A DNA stretch of 64,000 nucleotides from Methanothrix sp. GTDB lineage: Archaea; Halobacteriota; Methanosarcinia; Methanotrichales; Methanotrichaceae. The position numbers and the translations under genes are program-made. The notes under the pieces are model-generated. The model saw only the letters and a list, made by a program, of their open reading frames with translations, did no database searches and was not told the DNA's origin. Below, piece by piece: positions 1 to 11,607 of this stretch. The stretch covers positions 62,001-126,000 of the forward strand of contig JAPKXZ010000075.1 of assembly GCA_026394555.1 (NCBI GenBank), given 5' to 3'. Position 1 is the stretch's first letter. Each line of letters begins with the position of its first letter.

Positions 1-96
1 ACGCCAGGGGGGCCGGAGGCCCGGTTGGTGGCATCGTTGCTGCGGTCGAGCTGAGATTGCAGGTAGTCGCTCGGTGGTTGGCATGCCCGCTGGCCT
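1..96. repeat. GC-rich dispersed repeat, copy A
   Basis: Bases 1-20 match bases near 4173-4192 exactly (the stretch ending GGGGGGCCGGAGGC). Bases 41-50 (TGCGGTCGAG) and 68-95 match a second repeat block found again at 3456-3513 and, in weaker form, at 1652-1695. The element carries short internal inversions such as GGCATGCC. No coding frame fits. It looks like a degenerate copy of a noncoding dispersed element. It touches the window edge, so its left limit is unknown. Confidence 0.5.
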
Positions 97-185
97 GGTG
101 AATCCGTTCGTAGCAGAGATGGCTGGGGGGACCTCTTCCTAGGGGCGAGAGAGCCCTCCGAGGTCACGACCGAAATCATCAGACA

Positions 186-353
186 TCAGTATCTCGATAT
201 GCTTAGGAGATGCAGCTTCCATACCACAATCAGGATTACAAATAGGGCAATGAGAATCTTGAGAGCCAAAAGATATTCATTTGCCCCAGCTATGTTAAAG
301 CCTGAAAGGAAATCTCCATCAATACCCACTGTCGAAATGGTATCACCCTTCAA
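186..353 (-). CDS. possible 55-residue single-pass membrane protein
   Basis: This open frame is read from the minus strand; its first possible start is a TTG. The first half is polar. The second half is one strong hydrophobic helix (around residues 27-47, with the run LKILIALFVILIVVW) followed by a short basic tail ending SISRY. A TATA-like stretch (TTTATTTATG on the minus strand, near 366-376) lies just upstream, which would suit a leaderless message. No family is recognised. It is divergent from the SHOCT membrane protein at 546. The main doubts are the weak start codon and short length. Confidence 0.4.
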   Translation of the reverse strand: MKGDTISTVGIDGDFLSGFNIAGANEYLLALKILIALFVILIVVWKLHLLSISRY

Positions 354-545
354 AATATATGCTGTACATAAATAAATCCTTTTCGATCATCTCATGCGCG
401 CACTGAATTGAAAACTACCCAATGTACCTGGACGTTCTAAAGCCATAACCAGCAATTGGAAAGAGAAATGGTTTTCTAATGCCATGCCTTTATATCTGTT
501 AACGTATTATACTTTTTTAGATTTAAGAACCGCGGAGTGCAGACA

Positions 546-779
546 ATGCCATACTATCCAATGATGGACTGGTATCCCTTCATGGGATTCTGGATGAATT
601 TTATTTGGTTAATAATTATTATAGTGATAGCCTATTTCATCTACAAGCAGATCAAAAGCGGAACGATTCTTGCACCTAGCAAAAGCGCCGAGGATCTCCT
701 GGCCGAGCGATACGCAAAGGGAGAGCTGACCAGAGAGCAGTTTATGGAGATGAAAGAGGATATAAAAAAATCCACTTAA
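546..779 (+). CDS. small SHOCT-domain membrane protein
   Basis: A 77-residue protein with one transmembrane helix (about residues 15-32, FIWLIIIIVIAYFIY) followed by a SHOCT motif (SAEDLLAERYAKGELTREQF). SHOCT modules are short C-terminal helices on many small bacterial and archaeal membrane proteins and are thought to mediate oligomerisation. The ATG at 546 is preferred over the in-frame GTG at 537 because GGAG at 534-537 sits eight bases before it. The N-terminus is rich in Tyr, Trp, Met and Pro. Its specific role is unknown. Confidence 0.75.
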   Translation: MPYYPMMDWYPFMGFWMNFIWLIIIIVIAYFIYKQIKSGTILAPSKSAEDLLAERYAKGELTREQFMEMKEDIKKST

Positions 780-931
780 GAGTGCTCGAAAAGCTCAACC
801 TTTCGCAGCCCTAAAGGATCGGGGCCAGGTTCCTGGGCGGGCAGGAAAAACGTGGGTGGGGCAAAGTCTCGCTCTCCAGTCAACAGTTAGCTTCTTAACC
901 TCATGAAGGAATTTAGCGCTGCGGTGGTTCA

Positions 932-1468
932 TTGAAACGCCTAATGATATTCATCGATAATTCTAACATCTTCCGAGGATCACGCCGGGAGGGCATCAAA
1001 TTTGATTACCAGAAGTTAGTGGATTTCTTGGCGGATTCGGGCATTCAGAGGCTAGAAAAATACGACTTAACACGAGTCATAATGTACTGTGCTGTTGACA
1101 GATCTCAGCCGGATGATCGGGTCAGAGCCCAAGAAGCGCTTTATTCTATCTTTAACAGTTTTATCAAGTTCGATGTCAAGACTTTTGACTTGAAATTGGT
1201 CCAAGCCGCTAATGGTGACATCACTGATAAATACGAAAAGGGGGTAGACGTGGCCTTGGTTACCGATCTACTCTTGTTGGCATCACGAAATGCGTTCGAC
1301 GTGGCCATCATATGCGCAGGAGATGCTGATTTCTTCCGAGCGGTCGAAGGCGTAAAAGAAATGGGAAAGGAGATATACATCGCAAGCTTTGATAATAGTT
1401 GCGCAACAAAGCTCAAGGATGCTTCGTTAGGTTATATTTCTTTAACAATGCACTCCACTAAAATTTAG
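932..1468 (+). CDS. NYN-domain (PIN-like) nuclease, LabA/DUF88 family
   Basis: A 178-residue protein that is essentially one NYN domain, a PIN-like metal-dependent RNase fold. Visible acidic positions are the N-terminal IDNSN, the middle KGVDVALVTDLL and the GDADFF segment, which together form the usual Asp-based metal site. Length agrees with stand-alone NYN proteins. The start is TTG 932; the ATG at 944 (residue 5) is an alternative. No operon partner is evident. The family is associated with RNA processing, but the target cannot be read from sequence. Confidence 0.85.
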   Translation: MKRLMIFIDNSNIFRGSRREGIKFDYQKLVDFLADSGIQRLEKYDLTRVIMYCAVDRSQPDDRVRAQEALYSIFNSFIKFDVKTFDLKLVQAANGDITDKYEKGVDVALVTDLLLLASRNAFDVAIICAGDADFFRAVEGVKEMGKEIYIASFDNSCATKLKDASLGYISLTMHSTKI

Positions 1469-1817
1469 TATTTTTTAGCGGAGAGCGAGCACCTTATGGA
1501 TGCCGAAGACCTTTTGGTTCACTCTCCGCGAGTTATTTCTAACACTACACAACGCACGTACGATATAAAACTTTTGCGTGATTGGCTATAGATCGTCTCC
1601 GTCCAGGTCCGGGGCGGGCAGGAGCACCGTGGCGGGAGTCCCGCACGGTCCCGCTTGCGGTCGAGCGGAGGCGCAGGTGGCCGCTTGTGGCCGCACGCGC
1701 GCAAGCCTAGTTCTCCGGAGGAGGAACGGATGCCGCTAGGGCGTCCTGTATGGCTGGCAGGGATCCGATGAAGCATAGATTGATAAATAATCAATTCATA
1801 TCTAAAGATAAATTCCG
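1469..1817. repeat. intergenic region with dispersed repeat copy C
   Basis: About 350 bases with no convincing gene. An 8-bp inverted repeat (GCGGAGAG at 1478-1485 and CTCTCCGC at 1522-1529) follows the NYN gene and could be its 3' end structure. Bases 1652-1695 contain CGCTTGCGGTCGAGCG and a GTGGCCGC-rich stretch that resemble the repeat at 3456-3513. A TATA-like GATAAATAAT near 1780 probably serves the next gene. Confidence 0.45.
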
Positions 1818-3371
1818 TTGTATGTCACGGAGGGATTACATATTAGAACGATTCCATTTTGCGTGGCTGCGATCCTCTTCCTAACGATTCTCCTTTTCGT
1901 AGGAATGGCCGTAGCCGAGAATGTATCGAACAAGATGACCAACGAGACTCCCACCAACCTAAACCTGTTCCTGTCACATTACCAGAAGATGCAATCCTCT
2001 AATTTCACATGGCTTGGCAACGATTCACTGGATATTGTGAAAGGCAACGTCGCCGGCGGAGATGTCCAGGCTTTCAAGACCGAGCTGGAAAAGATGGGAT
2101 TCACAGTACAGTTCGGGGGGCTAAAGATCATGAATATTTACGATCTGGTCGATGCAGGCATTCTCTTCAGCTGCAACGGCAATAACCCCAACGCACCATA
2201 TAAGGTCTACGTCCTCCCGCCAGCTCCCGGTCAGTTGGTGCCGAATGCCTTTACTGATAAGAATAACATGTCGCCCGTCTATAGGCTGCGGCCCGATGAA
2301 GCTCTGGTATTCATAGGAATGACGCCGCCTGAGTGTACTTACTTCAGCTACCAGACCTTCCAGTATTATCACTACTATCCTGTGACGGAACTCTTCAGAA
2401 AGACATTCTGCAACGTGGGAGATACGATAAATTTCCGTACCATCAAGACCAACGGCACCGAGGGTAATCCCTTCGATAAAGCGACGATCATCGTGTCCAC
2501 GGCAGATAAGGGAGCCGATGAGCATGTACGGGCAGCGGCAAAGTCAGCCGGATATTTGCCGGATATAATCAACACGGAGACCTTGCCTTCAGCTGTTCTC
2601 AGATTTGGCGTTGACAAGTACGATGACGCCTTCATTCTCCTGCACCGCATGTATTCTTTCCGGGATGGGCAAATCGGCAGTGCCTACATGAATAACCTGT
2701 CAGGTATAGTGCTGCGCATAACTCCCAATGAATCCGCCCTCATCAATTCCTACCCGATGCAAGAGCTCAGGGTGCGGGAAACGGGGAATGGAAGCGAGCT
2801 TGACCTAACGCCTGCCCTGAACGATTTGCGGCAGGCCATCCTGGATAAGTACGGCTCTGAGAATGCGACGGAACTGGTCACATCTCTCTGGTTCACCGAG
2901 GGTTATGATGCGATGCAGAGGGGGGTCAACATACTGGGCGCCGGGCGCGATGCAGCCTATCTGAACACTTCGACCTTTGTTCTGAGGGACGATCCGAATG
3001 ATTTCCTGATCGTTTATGGAGTCAACCATGCCGCTTCGGGCAAGGCGCTCTATTCCAACCTGGGAATTTACGGGTCAAAGTTTGACAACGGTGTGGTTGC
3101 GGTGAACAACAACCTCTTCGAGGGTACGGCCGAGAAGTACCTTCCTGCAAATCCGGCAGCAAAATACCTGTACGTCTGGAAGATAGCGCGACACTGCAAC
3201 AATGAGTCGAACTGCAGCGAGGTACCATGGGGCCAGAAATCGCGAGGCATCGAGCTGAACGAGACGGCTTACATGGGATTTAGGGCCTATGTCCAGAATG
3301 AGACCAATGTCGGGCCGAGCCATACAGAGCTGGCATACGATCGAGTGATCAAATTCGAGCCGAGGAATTGA
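1818..3371 (+). CDS. large exported or membrane-anchored protein, N-glycosylation rich
   Basis: A roughly 510-residue protein with an N-terminal hydrophobic segment (about residues 15-33, ending VGMAVAEN) that looks like a signal peptide or anchor. The rest is soluble. It contains about 14 N-X-S/T sequons (for example NVS, NET, NFT, NGT, NLS, NAT, NCS), which fits an archaeal cell-surface glycoprotein. Several Cys lie in the second half. No family is recognised. The first canonical start is TTG 1818, but a strong GGAGGG at 1829-1834 lies inside that frame, seven bases before an ATT codon at 1842, so the true start is uncertain. Confidence 0.75.
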   Translation: MYVTEGLHIRTIPFCVAAILFLTILLFVGMAVAENVSNKMTNETPTNLNLFLSHYQKMQSSNFTWLGNDSLDIVKGNVAGGDVQAFKTELEKMGFTVQFGGLKIMNIYDLVDAGILFSCNGNNPNAPYKVYVLPPAPGQLVPNAFTDKNNMSPVYRLRPDEALVFIGMTPPECTYFSYQTFQYYHYYPVTELFRKTFCNVGDTINFRTIKTNGTEGNPFDKATIIVSTADKGADEHVRAAAKSAGYLPDIINTETLPSAVLRFGVDKYDDAFILLHRMYSFRDGQIGSAYMNNLSGIVLRITPNESALINSYPMQELRVRETGNGSELDLTPALNDLRQAILDKYGSENATELVTSLWFTEGYDAMQRGVNILGAGRDAAYLNTSTFVLRDDPNDFLIVYGVNHAASGKALYSNLGIYGSKFDNGVVAVNNNLFEGTAEKYLPANPAAKYLYVWKIARHCNNESNCSEVPWGQKSRGIELNETAYMGFRAYVQNETNVGPSHTELAYDRVIKFEPRN

Positions 3372-3455
3372 TCTAGCTTCGGGCAGCGGGAGTGCGTCAG
3401 GCGCTCTCACCCTCACATATTTTTTAAAAATATAAAGCCCGTTCGGGCGGCTGCG

Positions 3456-3513
3456 CTTGCGGTCGAGCGTAGACGCGTGTGGGCCGCTCGGTGGCCGGGC
3501 ATGCCCGCTGGCC
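3456..3513. repeat. GC-rich dispersed repeat, copy B
   Basis: Carries CTTGCGGTCGAGCG followed by CGCTCGGTGG and GGCATGCCCGCTGGCC, nearly identical to bases 41-95 of copy A. It is preceded by a 12-bp palindrome, GCCCGTTCGGGC, at about 3437-3448. It lies between the convergent exported-protein gene and the toxin gene. Confidence 0.5.
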
Positions 3514-3544
3514 GGGAGCTGCAGGGTCGGCAGGACTTGAGAAC

Positions 3545-3847
3545 CTAATCCTCGATATCTATTTCCCACCGTTTTAAGATCTCAGCAGATTTTTCATAGA
3601 CAAAATTATGATGATCTACACACAAAAATGTAATTATATTGGATTTAAGAATATAAACAATCACATAAGGATCTACGTGAGAGCCACGGGCGTGCTTCAA
3701 TGCATGCCGCTTGGGGTCTCCTATGGATGGATTTTCGAGGATCTGGTTGATCTTGCTAAGAAGCCGCTTCTCCAGTGATTTGTTTTTCCTGGTAAGCTTT
3801 TTGAAGTTCTCTCTGAACTCTGGTGTCCGGTGAAACTTATATTTCAT
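3545..3847 (-). CDS. RelE/ParE-superfamily toxin
   Basis: A 100-residue basic protein with the RelE/ParE fold signature: N-terminal strand (YKFHRTPEF), two helices rich in Lys and Arg (FKKLTRKNKSLEKRL), then the PYVIVYILKSNIITFLCVDHH strands typical of YafQ/RelE/StbE mRNA interferases. Length is right for the family. The gene starts only about 10 bases downstream of the small antitoxin gene on the same strand, the usual type II order. Whether it cuts mRNA or acts on gyrase cannot be settled from sequence. Confidence 0.8.
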   Translation of the reverse strand: MKYKFHRTPEFRENFKKLTRKNKSLEKRLLSKINQILENPSIGDPKRHALKHARGSHVDPYVIVYILKSNIITFLCVDHHNFVYEKSAEILKRWEIDIED

Positions 3848-3856
3848 GGGATAACG

Positions 3857-4015
3857 TTACTCGACAAGGGTTCTGAGAAATTCATCTTTGTCTTCGAAGG
3901 TCTCAACCTCGCCGGTTTTATACTGCTTAATGGCTCGCGCCAGACAAGCTTCGAACTCCTTCAAAGCGGTTTCGTTGGCATCTTGGATGATTACCTTTTC
4001 TTCAACTCCAGACAT
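3857..4015 (-). CDS. small antitoxin partner of the RelE-like toxin
   Basis: A 52-residue acidic protein (starting MSGVEEKVIIQ and ending LRTLVE). It lies directly upstream of and on the same strand as the toxin gene. I chose the ATG at 4013-4015 because an AGG-rich ribosome site (GCGAGG) stands about ten bases upstream; the frame is open further upstream but that part is repeat-like. Its size, charge and position fit a type II antitoxin; the family is not recognised from sequence alone. Autorepression by the pair is likely from the usual behaviour of such operons. Confidence 0.65.
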   Translation of the reverse strand: MSGVEEKVIIQDANETALKEFEACLARAIKQYKTGEVETFEDKDEFLRTLVE

Positions 4016-4353
4016 GATGGATAATCCTCGCTGCAAAGCTATAAGGATTGCGAAAAGGCCATGCATGATACTTTGCAGGGATTCATGGCCCTGATTAGAG
4101 GGCGCCAAGGATGCAGCTTGGGCGGCGAAGATGGCTGGCAGGAATACGATCGAGCAGGATGACCGGGACGCCCTCACGCCAGGGGGGCCGGAGGCTCGCT
4201 TGGCGTAAGACCGAAGCGTGGTTCGCCCTATCGCAACGAGCTGGATGGACAAACAGAAGGTACTAATGAATCCATCGAGCTAAAATGGGGATTTAGAGGT
4301 TGGAAAGATGTTATAAGATAGCCCCCCGGCTTTGAGAATACCAAGAATGATAG
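4016..4353. repeat. intergenic region with dispersed repeat copy D
   Basis: No gene is visible. Bases about 4172-4205 contain the same 20-base block as the start of the window, here bounded by CGCCA and TGGCG as a short inverted pair. The segment ATGGCTGGCAGG near 4131 also recurs near 1751. The region supplies the promoter of the antitoxin-toxin pair. Confidence 0.4.
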
Positions 4354-6768
4354 TCAGATTTGATCTTTCAGCTCTCTGGCCTTGGCGAAAGCTGCCTCGG
4401 CTTCAACAGATTGATGAAGGTCGTTGTGTGCCTTGCCTTTAGCATTCCAAATCTTTTGTGATAATGGTGATTGTGGACTAATTTCAAGAGCTTTGTTAAA
4501 AGCAATAATTGCCTCATCATATTTACCCATACTACTAAGCGTACCACCTAAATTATACCAAGCATCTACACACGAAGGATTAAGCTTGGTGGCTTCATTA
4601 TATGCGATGATAGCCTCATCGCGCCTATTTAGTTTATACAGAATACTTCCTTTATTATTCCATGCCTCTGCACCTTGCGGATTTGATTTGATAGCCTTAT
4701 CATAAGCTGCGAGTGCCATATCATATTTGTTTAATCCATATATGGCATTGCCTAGATTCGTCCATGCAATTGGGTATAGGGGATTCATCTGTGTGGCCTT
4801 ATCAAAAGCATCGAAGGCATCGGCGTACTTGCCCAGATTACAGAATGCTATGCCTTTGTTGTACCAGGCATCAGAATTTTGTGGATTTATCCCTATGACC
4901 TTATCGTAAGCCTTGGTGGCTTCTTCAAATCGACCTAGGTTACTCAACGCAGATCCTTTGTTTGCCCATGCAGCTACAAATCTTGGGTCCAATTCAACGG
5001 CCTTCTCAGATGCTTCTAAGACTTCTTTGAATTTACCTAAGTTAAGTAGTATAGAACCCATATAGGTCCAGGCTATTGCAAGCTTAGGATCCAATTCAAT
5101 GGCCTTTTCAGCAGCTTCTAAAGCCTCTTCATTTTTGCATTGATTACCTAGAGAGACGGCCTTACCATACCAGGCCATTGCATTTTTAGGATCTAACTCG
5201 ACGGCCTTGTCAAATGCTTCTAAGGCTTCTTTGAATTTACCTAAGTTAACCAGGATCGAAGCTTTGTTGTCCCAAGCAGATGCAAATTTAGGATCCAATT
5301 CAATGCCCGTTTGAGAAGCTTCCAGAGCTTCTTCATATCTACTTAGATTATCTAGAACAGCGGCCTTGCTATACCAGGCCATGGCATCTTTGGGATCTAA
5401 TCTAAGAGCATTTTCAGACGCTTCTAAGGCTTCTTCAAATTTACATAAGTTAACTAAGATAGATGCTTTGTTGGCCCAACCAGATGCATGTCCAGGTTCA
5501 AATTCAATGGCCTTATTAGATGCTTCTAACGCTTCTTCATATCTACTTAGATTATTTAGGGCAGCAGCCTTAATCAGCCACGCCAAGGCATACTTGGGAT
5601 CCAATTTCAGAGAATATTCAGAATCGTCCAAGGCTTCTTTGAATTTACCTCGGTTAACCAGGATATACCCTTTGTTGGCCCAGGAAGGTGCAAGGCGAGG
5701 ATCCAATTCAAGAGCCTTTTCGATGACATTTAAAGCCTCATCATGTCTACCCAGCTTTTCTAGAGCAGCGGCTTTGTTGTTCCAAGCAGGCGCAAATTTG
5801 GGATTCATTTCGATAGCTTTTTCAGAAGCTTCCAATTCATCTTTAAATTTGCACAGGTTACCTAAAGCTACGGCTTTATTATTCCAGGCTATTGCATATT
5901 TTGGATCCAATTCAATGGCCTTTTCAGATGCGTCTAAACTTTCGCTGAATTTACCCAGGTTTACCAAGACTGAACCTTTGTTGGCCCAAGCTCGCACATT
6001 TTGAGGATCCAATTGGGTTGCGAAATGGTAATCTTCAAATGCTCGTTCAAATTTATTTTGTAGGTATCTAGCATTCCCTCTTGCTAAGTAGTGTTTAGAA
6101 TTCCCAGGATTATGCTCGATAGATCTATCGAATTGAAGCTCAGCTTCCTCTAATTTACCCAGCACAGATAAAGATAATCCCTTCTCATAACTGGATTCAG
6201 CTCTTATCAATGCATTTCCAGCTAATATTTGTGCCTGATCTTCAGTAATACCATAATTCTGTAAACAAAATCTCTGCTCACTATTCTGTACCTTTTTATT
6301 AACTAGACATTCTAATAGTTCTATTATTCTTTTATTATCCTGCTTCAATGCATTCATCGATTCTCGAATGCGCTTCAATTTAAGTTCAGCAGATTTATGG
6401 TATCTAAGGTCTAGTTGCGCTTTTAATTGAGGGACTGTGCTTAAATTGACTTCTAATTTATCAAAAAATTTTTGTAATACAAATTCCGCCGAACCTTCTT
6501 TTAAAATTGCATATTTTGATAATATCTTACCCAAATATTCAAAATCCAATTCCATCTCATCAATATGTTGTTCAAGGTGACGTTCAAATTCCGAAGAGCA
6601 AATAAATTTTTTGAAATCAGTTTTGGATAAATAGTAGATTCCGTTAAATTCTTCCAGAGTATTATTATAAATGGTATCAAAATCCTTTTGATGAATCTTG
6701 CTAATGCCAGTTATTGCCCCGGATTTTGCCAAATCATACGCAACCATTAGCATTAATTCAGATATCAT
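4354..6768 (-). CDS. long TPR-repeat protein
   Basis: An 804-residue protein. Residues 1-185 form a non-repetitive helical N-terminus (begins MISELMLMVAYDLAKSG) that I do not recognise. From about residue 187 to the end there are 17-18 tetratricopeptide repeats of 34 residues, each with the pattern AW-NKG-L-NLGK-EEAL-A-DKAIELDP. In the middle the repeats alternate between an ILVNLGKF type and an ALNNLSRY type, so the unit of recent duplication seems to be two repeats (204 bp). No signal peptide. Such proteins act as protein-protein scaffolds; no partner is apparent here. Base composition is more AT-rich than the neighbours. Confidence 0.92.
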   Translation of the reverse strand: MISELMLMVAYDLAKSGAITGISKIHQKDFDTIYNNTLEEFNGIYYLSKTDFKKFICSSEFERHLEQHIDEMELDFEYLGKILSKYAILKEGSAEFVLQKFFDKLEVNLSTVPQLKAQLDLRYHKSAELKLKRIRESMNALKQDNKRIIELLECLVNKKVQNSEQRFCLQNYGITEDQAQILAGNALIRAESSYEKGLSLSVLGKLEEAELQFDRSIEHNPGNSKHYLARGNARYLQNKFERAFEDYHFATQLDPQNVRAWANKGSVLVNLGKFSESLDASEKAIELDPKYAIAWNNKAVALGNLCKFKDELEASEKAIEMNPKFAPAWNNKAAALEKLGRHDEALNVIEKALELDPRLAPSWANKGYILVNRGKFKEALDDSEYSLKLDPKYALAWLIKAAALNNLSRYEEALEASNKAIEFEPGHASGWANKASILVNLCKFEEALEASENALRLDPKDAMAWYSKAAVLDNLSRYEEALEASQTGIELDPKFASAWDNKASILVNLGKFKEALEAFDKAVELDPKNAMAWYGKAVSLGNQCKNEEALEAAEKAIELDPKLAIAWTYMGSILLNLGKFKEVLEASEKAVELDPRFVAAWANKGSALSNLGRFEEATKAYDKVIGINPQNSDAWYNKGIAFCNLGKYADAFDAFDKATQMNPLYPIAWTNLGNAIYGLNKYDMALAAYDKAIKSNPQGAEAWNNKGSILYKLNRRDEAIIAYNEATKLNPSCVDAWYNLGGTLSSMGKYDEAIIAFNKALEISPQSPLSQKIWNAKGKAHNDLHQSVEAEAAFAKARELKDQI

Positions 6769-6943
6769 TTTAATATTGCATTCAAATGTTTAACGGCTAT
6801 TTGAACCTTATGGATTGGCTACAAAAAATTCAAGATTTAATAAAAACTTATCCCGACGATAGCTTTTCTTGACCTTAACTAGCCAGCAGATGAATGGACA
6901 GAAGCAAACGATTTCCATGAGGCCGCATGGCGAACAATTTTCA

Positions 6944-8662
6944 TCATTCCCCCAAAAACATCCTCACCAACCGAAACTCCCTCACATCCACCAGCCCCTT
7001 ATCCGTCAGCTTCAGCTCCGGGATCACCGGCAGGCAGAGAAAGGAGAGCGTCATGAACGGGTCCTCCAGCTTGCATCCCAGCCCGGCGACGGCTGCAATA
7101 CACTCCGCAATTCTCTCCGCCACATCTTGCATACTTCTCTCCGAGAGCAGCCCGGCCACAGGCAGAGGCAGGCTCGCCAGCACCTTTCCATCGGCCACCG
7201 CCACCAGCCCGCCGCCCATTTGCTTGACCGCCAGAACCGCGGCCAGCATATCTTCATCCGATACCCCGATGGCGACGATGTTGTGTGAGTCGTGGGCCAC
7301 GGAGGAGGCGATGGCGCCACGGGCGAGGCCAAAGCCCTGCACCAGTCCCAGTCCCACGTTGCCTGTGGCTTTATGCCTCTCCACCACCGCCATTTTCAGG
7401 ATGTCCCGGTCTATGTCGGAGACGACCTTTCCTTCTTTAATTTTGGGCGAAAGCTGCAGAGCCTTTGTGATGATCTGGTTTGGAACTACGCCAATAACCC
7501 TGGCCGGGCCCTTCTCTGCCTTTATCTCAAACGACCGCGGGCCGATGGGGCCGATGTGCATCGCTTTATGCCCGACATTGGCCGCAGCCTTGAGCGGGAC
7601 GATGAGTTCGCCGTCCTTTGCCACCACCTTTCCGTCTTTGATGACCAAAACGACGCGGGGATGCTCCAGACCATCTAAAACGGCAATGTCCGCCCTGTAA
7701 CCGGGAGCAATAGCCCCCAAATCCGAGAGGCCGAAGTACCGGGCGGCGTTGAGGCTGGCGATCTGCAGGGCGATGATGGGATCGAGGCCCTGCTCGATGG
7801 CCGTCTTCACCATGAAGTCGATATGCCCTTCTTGAAGGATGTCTGCCGGGTGCCGGTCGTCCGAGACGAAGAGGAATTGGCGGGCGTTTTTGGCATTGAC
7901 CAGCGGCAGCAGATCCTGGAGGTTCTTCGCCGCGCTGCCCTCTCGCAGCATGATGTACATGCCGGAGCGAAGCTTCTCTCGGGCTTCATCAATCGTGGTG
8001 CACTCGTGATCGGACCGGATGCCGGCAGAGATGTAGGCGGAGAGGTCGCGCCCCGACAGGCCGGGGGCGTGCCCGTCCACGGACCGGCGACCGGCCAGAG
8101 CCAGCTTCTTCATCATTTCCGGATCGCGGAAGATGACCCCCGGATAGTTCATGACCTCGGCCAGGCCCAGGACCCTCTCTTCCTCTATCAGCCCGGCCAG
8201 TGCATCAGCACCTAGGGCCGCTCCTGCGCTCTCTAGATTGGTGGCGGGAACGCAAGAGGGGAGCATAATAAAGACGTTCAAGGGAACATCTCTTGAGGTG
8301 TGCAGCATGTAGCGAATGCCAGCCTCGCCCCACACGTTGGCGATCTCGTGCGGATCGGCGACCACGGTGGTGGTGCCCCTGGGCACGACTGCCCGCGCGT
8401 ACTCGGGCACAGTGACCATGCTGCTCTCGATATGCACATGGCTGTCGATAAGTCCCGGCGCGATGATCTTGCCGTCCAGCTCCAGGGTCCGGCTGGCGCC
8501 GGCGCAGTCGAAGCCTGCTATCCGGCCTTTATGAATGGCCACATCCGCCCGGTACACCTCGCCGGAGAGAACATTGGCCACATTGCCCCCGGCCAGAAGT
8601 AGATCTACCTCGATTTCACCGCGCGCGGCAGCAATCAGTTCTTGCAAGGGAGCCATAACCAT
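6944..8662 (-). CDS. ade: adenine deaminase
   Basis: A 572-residue amidohydrolase that converts adenine to hypoxanthine in purine salvage. The metal-binding signature is clear: DSHVHIESSM, then VADPHEIANVWG, VDGHAPGLSG and the later SDDRHPADI. The C-terminal domain typical of the Ade family (MGGGLVAVADGKVLASLPL) is complete, and the length is normal. Two in-frame ATGs open the gene (8662 and 8656); AAGGAAG lies just upstream and favours 8662. It stands alone, divergent from the CDC48 gene. Confidence 0.95.
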   Translation of the reverse strand: MVMAPLQELIAAARGEIEVDLLLAGGNVANVLSGEVYRADVAIHKGRIAGFDCAGASRTLELDGKIIAPGLIDSHVHIESSMVTVPEYARAVVPRGTTTVVADPHEIANVWGEAGIRYMLHTSRDVPLNVFIMLPSCVPATNLESAGAALGADALAGLIEEERVLGLAEVMNYPGVIFRDPEMMKKLALAGRRSVDGHAPGLSGRDLSAYISAGIRSDHECTTIDEAREKLRSGMYIMLREGSAAKNLQDLLPLVNAKNARQFLFVSDDRHPADILQEGHIDFMVKTAIEQGLDPIIALQIASLNAARYFGLSDLGAIAPGYRADIAVLDGLEHPRVVLVIKDGKVVAKDGELIVPLKAAANVGHKAMHIGPIGPRSFEIKAEKGPARVIGVVPNQIITKALQLSPKIKEGKVVSDIDRDILKMAVVERHKATGNVGLGLVQGFGLARGAIASSVAHDSHNIVAIGVSDEDMLAAVLAVKQMGGGLVAVADGKVLASLPLPVAGLLSERSMQDVAERIAECIAAVAGLGCKLEDPFMTLSFLCLPVIPELKLTDKGLVDVREFRLVRMFLGE

Positions 8663-11251
<2,589 letters not shown>

Positions 11252-11273
11252 TGCATTTATCAAATGAAAGGGA

Positions 11274-11540
11274 TTGGTGAGGGGGATGGGAAAGGTGTTC
11301 TCGGGAAGCATTGCTGGAAAAGAGATCGTAAACATCGACGGCATGGTGTTAGGCGAGCTGGAGGATATGATCTTTGAGGTGCAGACCGGAAAGCTGGTGG
11401 ATCTGTTGGTCAAGCCGAACAAGGAGCTGAACCGCATGAAGTACAGGGAGGACGGAAAGTTTGTGCTCATACCCTTTGCTTCAGTGGTGGCCATCAAGGA
11501 TTACATCGTGATTGACGAGAGCCGGGCCATGAAGACGTGA
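11274..11540 (+). CDS. PRC-barrel domain protein
   Basis: A small (84-88 residue) protein made of one PRC barrel (SIAGKEIVNIDGMVLGELEDMIFEVQTGKLVDLLVKP). PRC barrels occur in photosynthetic reaction centres and RimM-like RNA-binding proteins. Short stand-alone versions are common in methanogens, with undefined roles. Start options are TTG 11274, GTG 11277 and ATG 11286; the ATG follows GAGGGGG with almost no spacer, so an upstream start may be used. It is probably cotranscribed with CDC48. Confidence 0.85.
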   Translation: MVRGMGKVFSGSIAGKEIVNIDGMVLGELEDMIFEVQTGKLVDLLVKPNKELNRMKYREDGKFVLIPFASVVAIKDYIVIDESRAMKT

Positions 11541-11607
11541 AGCAAGGCTCTATTTCGCCTCACTAACTCGGGAATCACTGCGCGGTGAGCTTTTAACGGA
11601 GGAAAAA

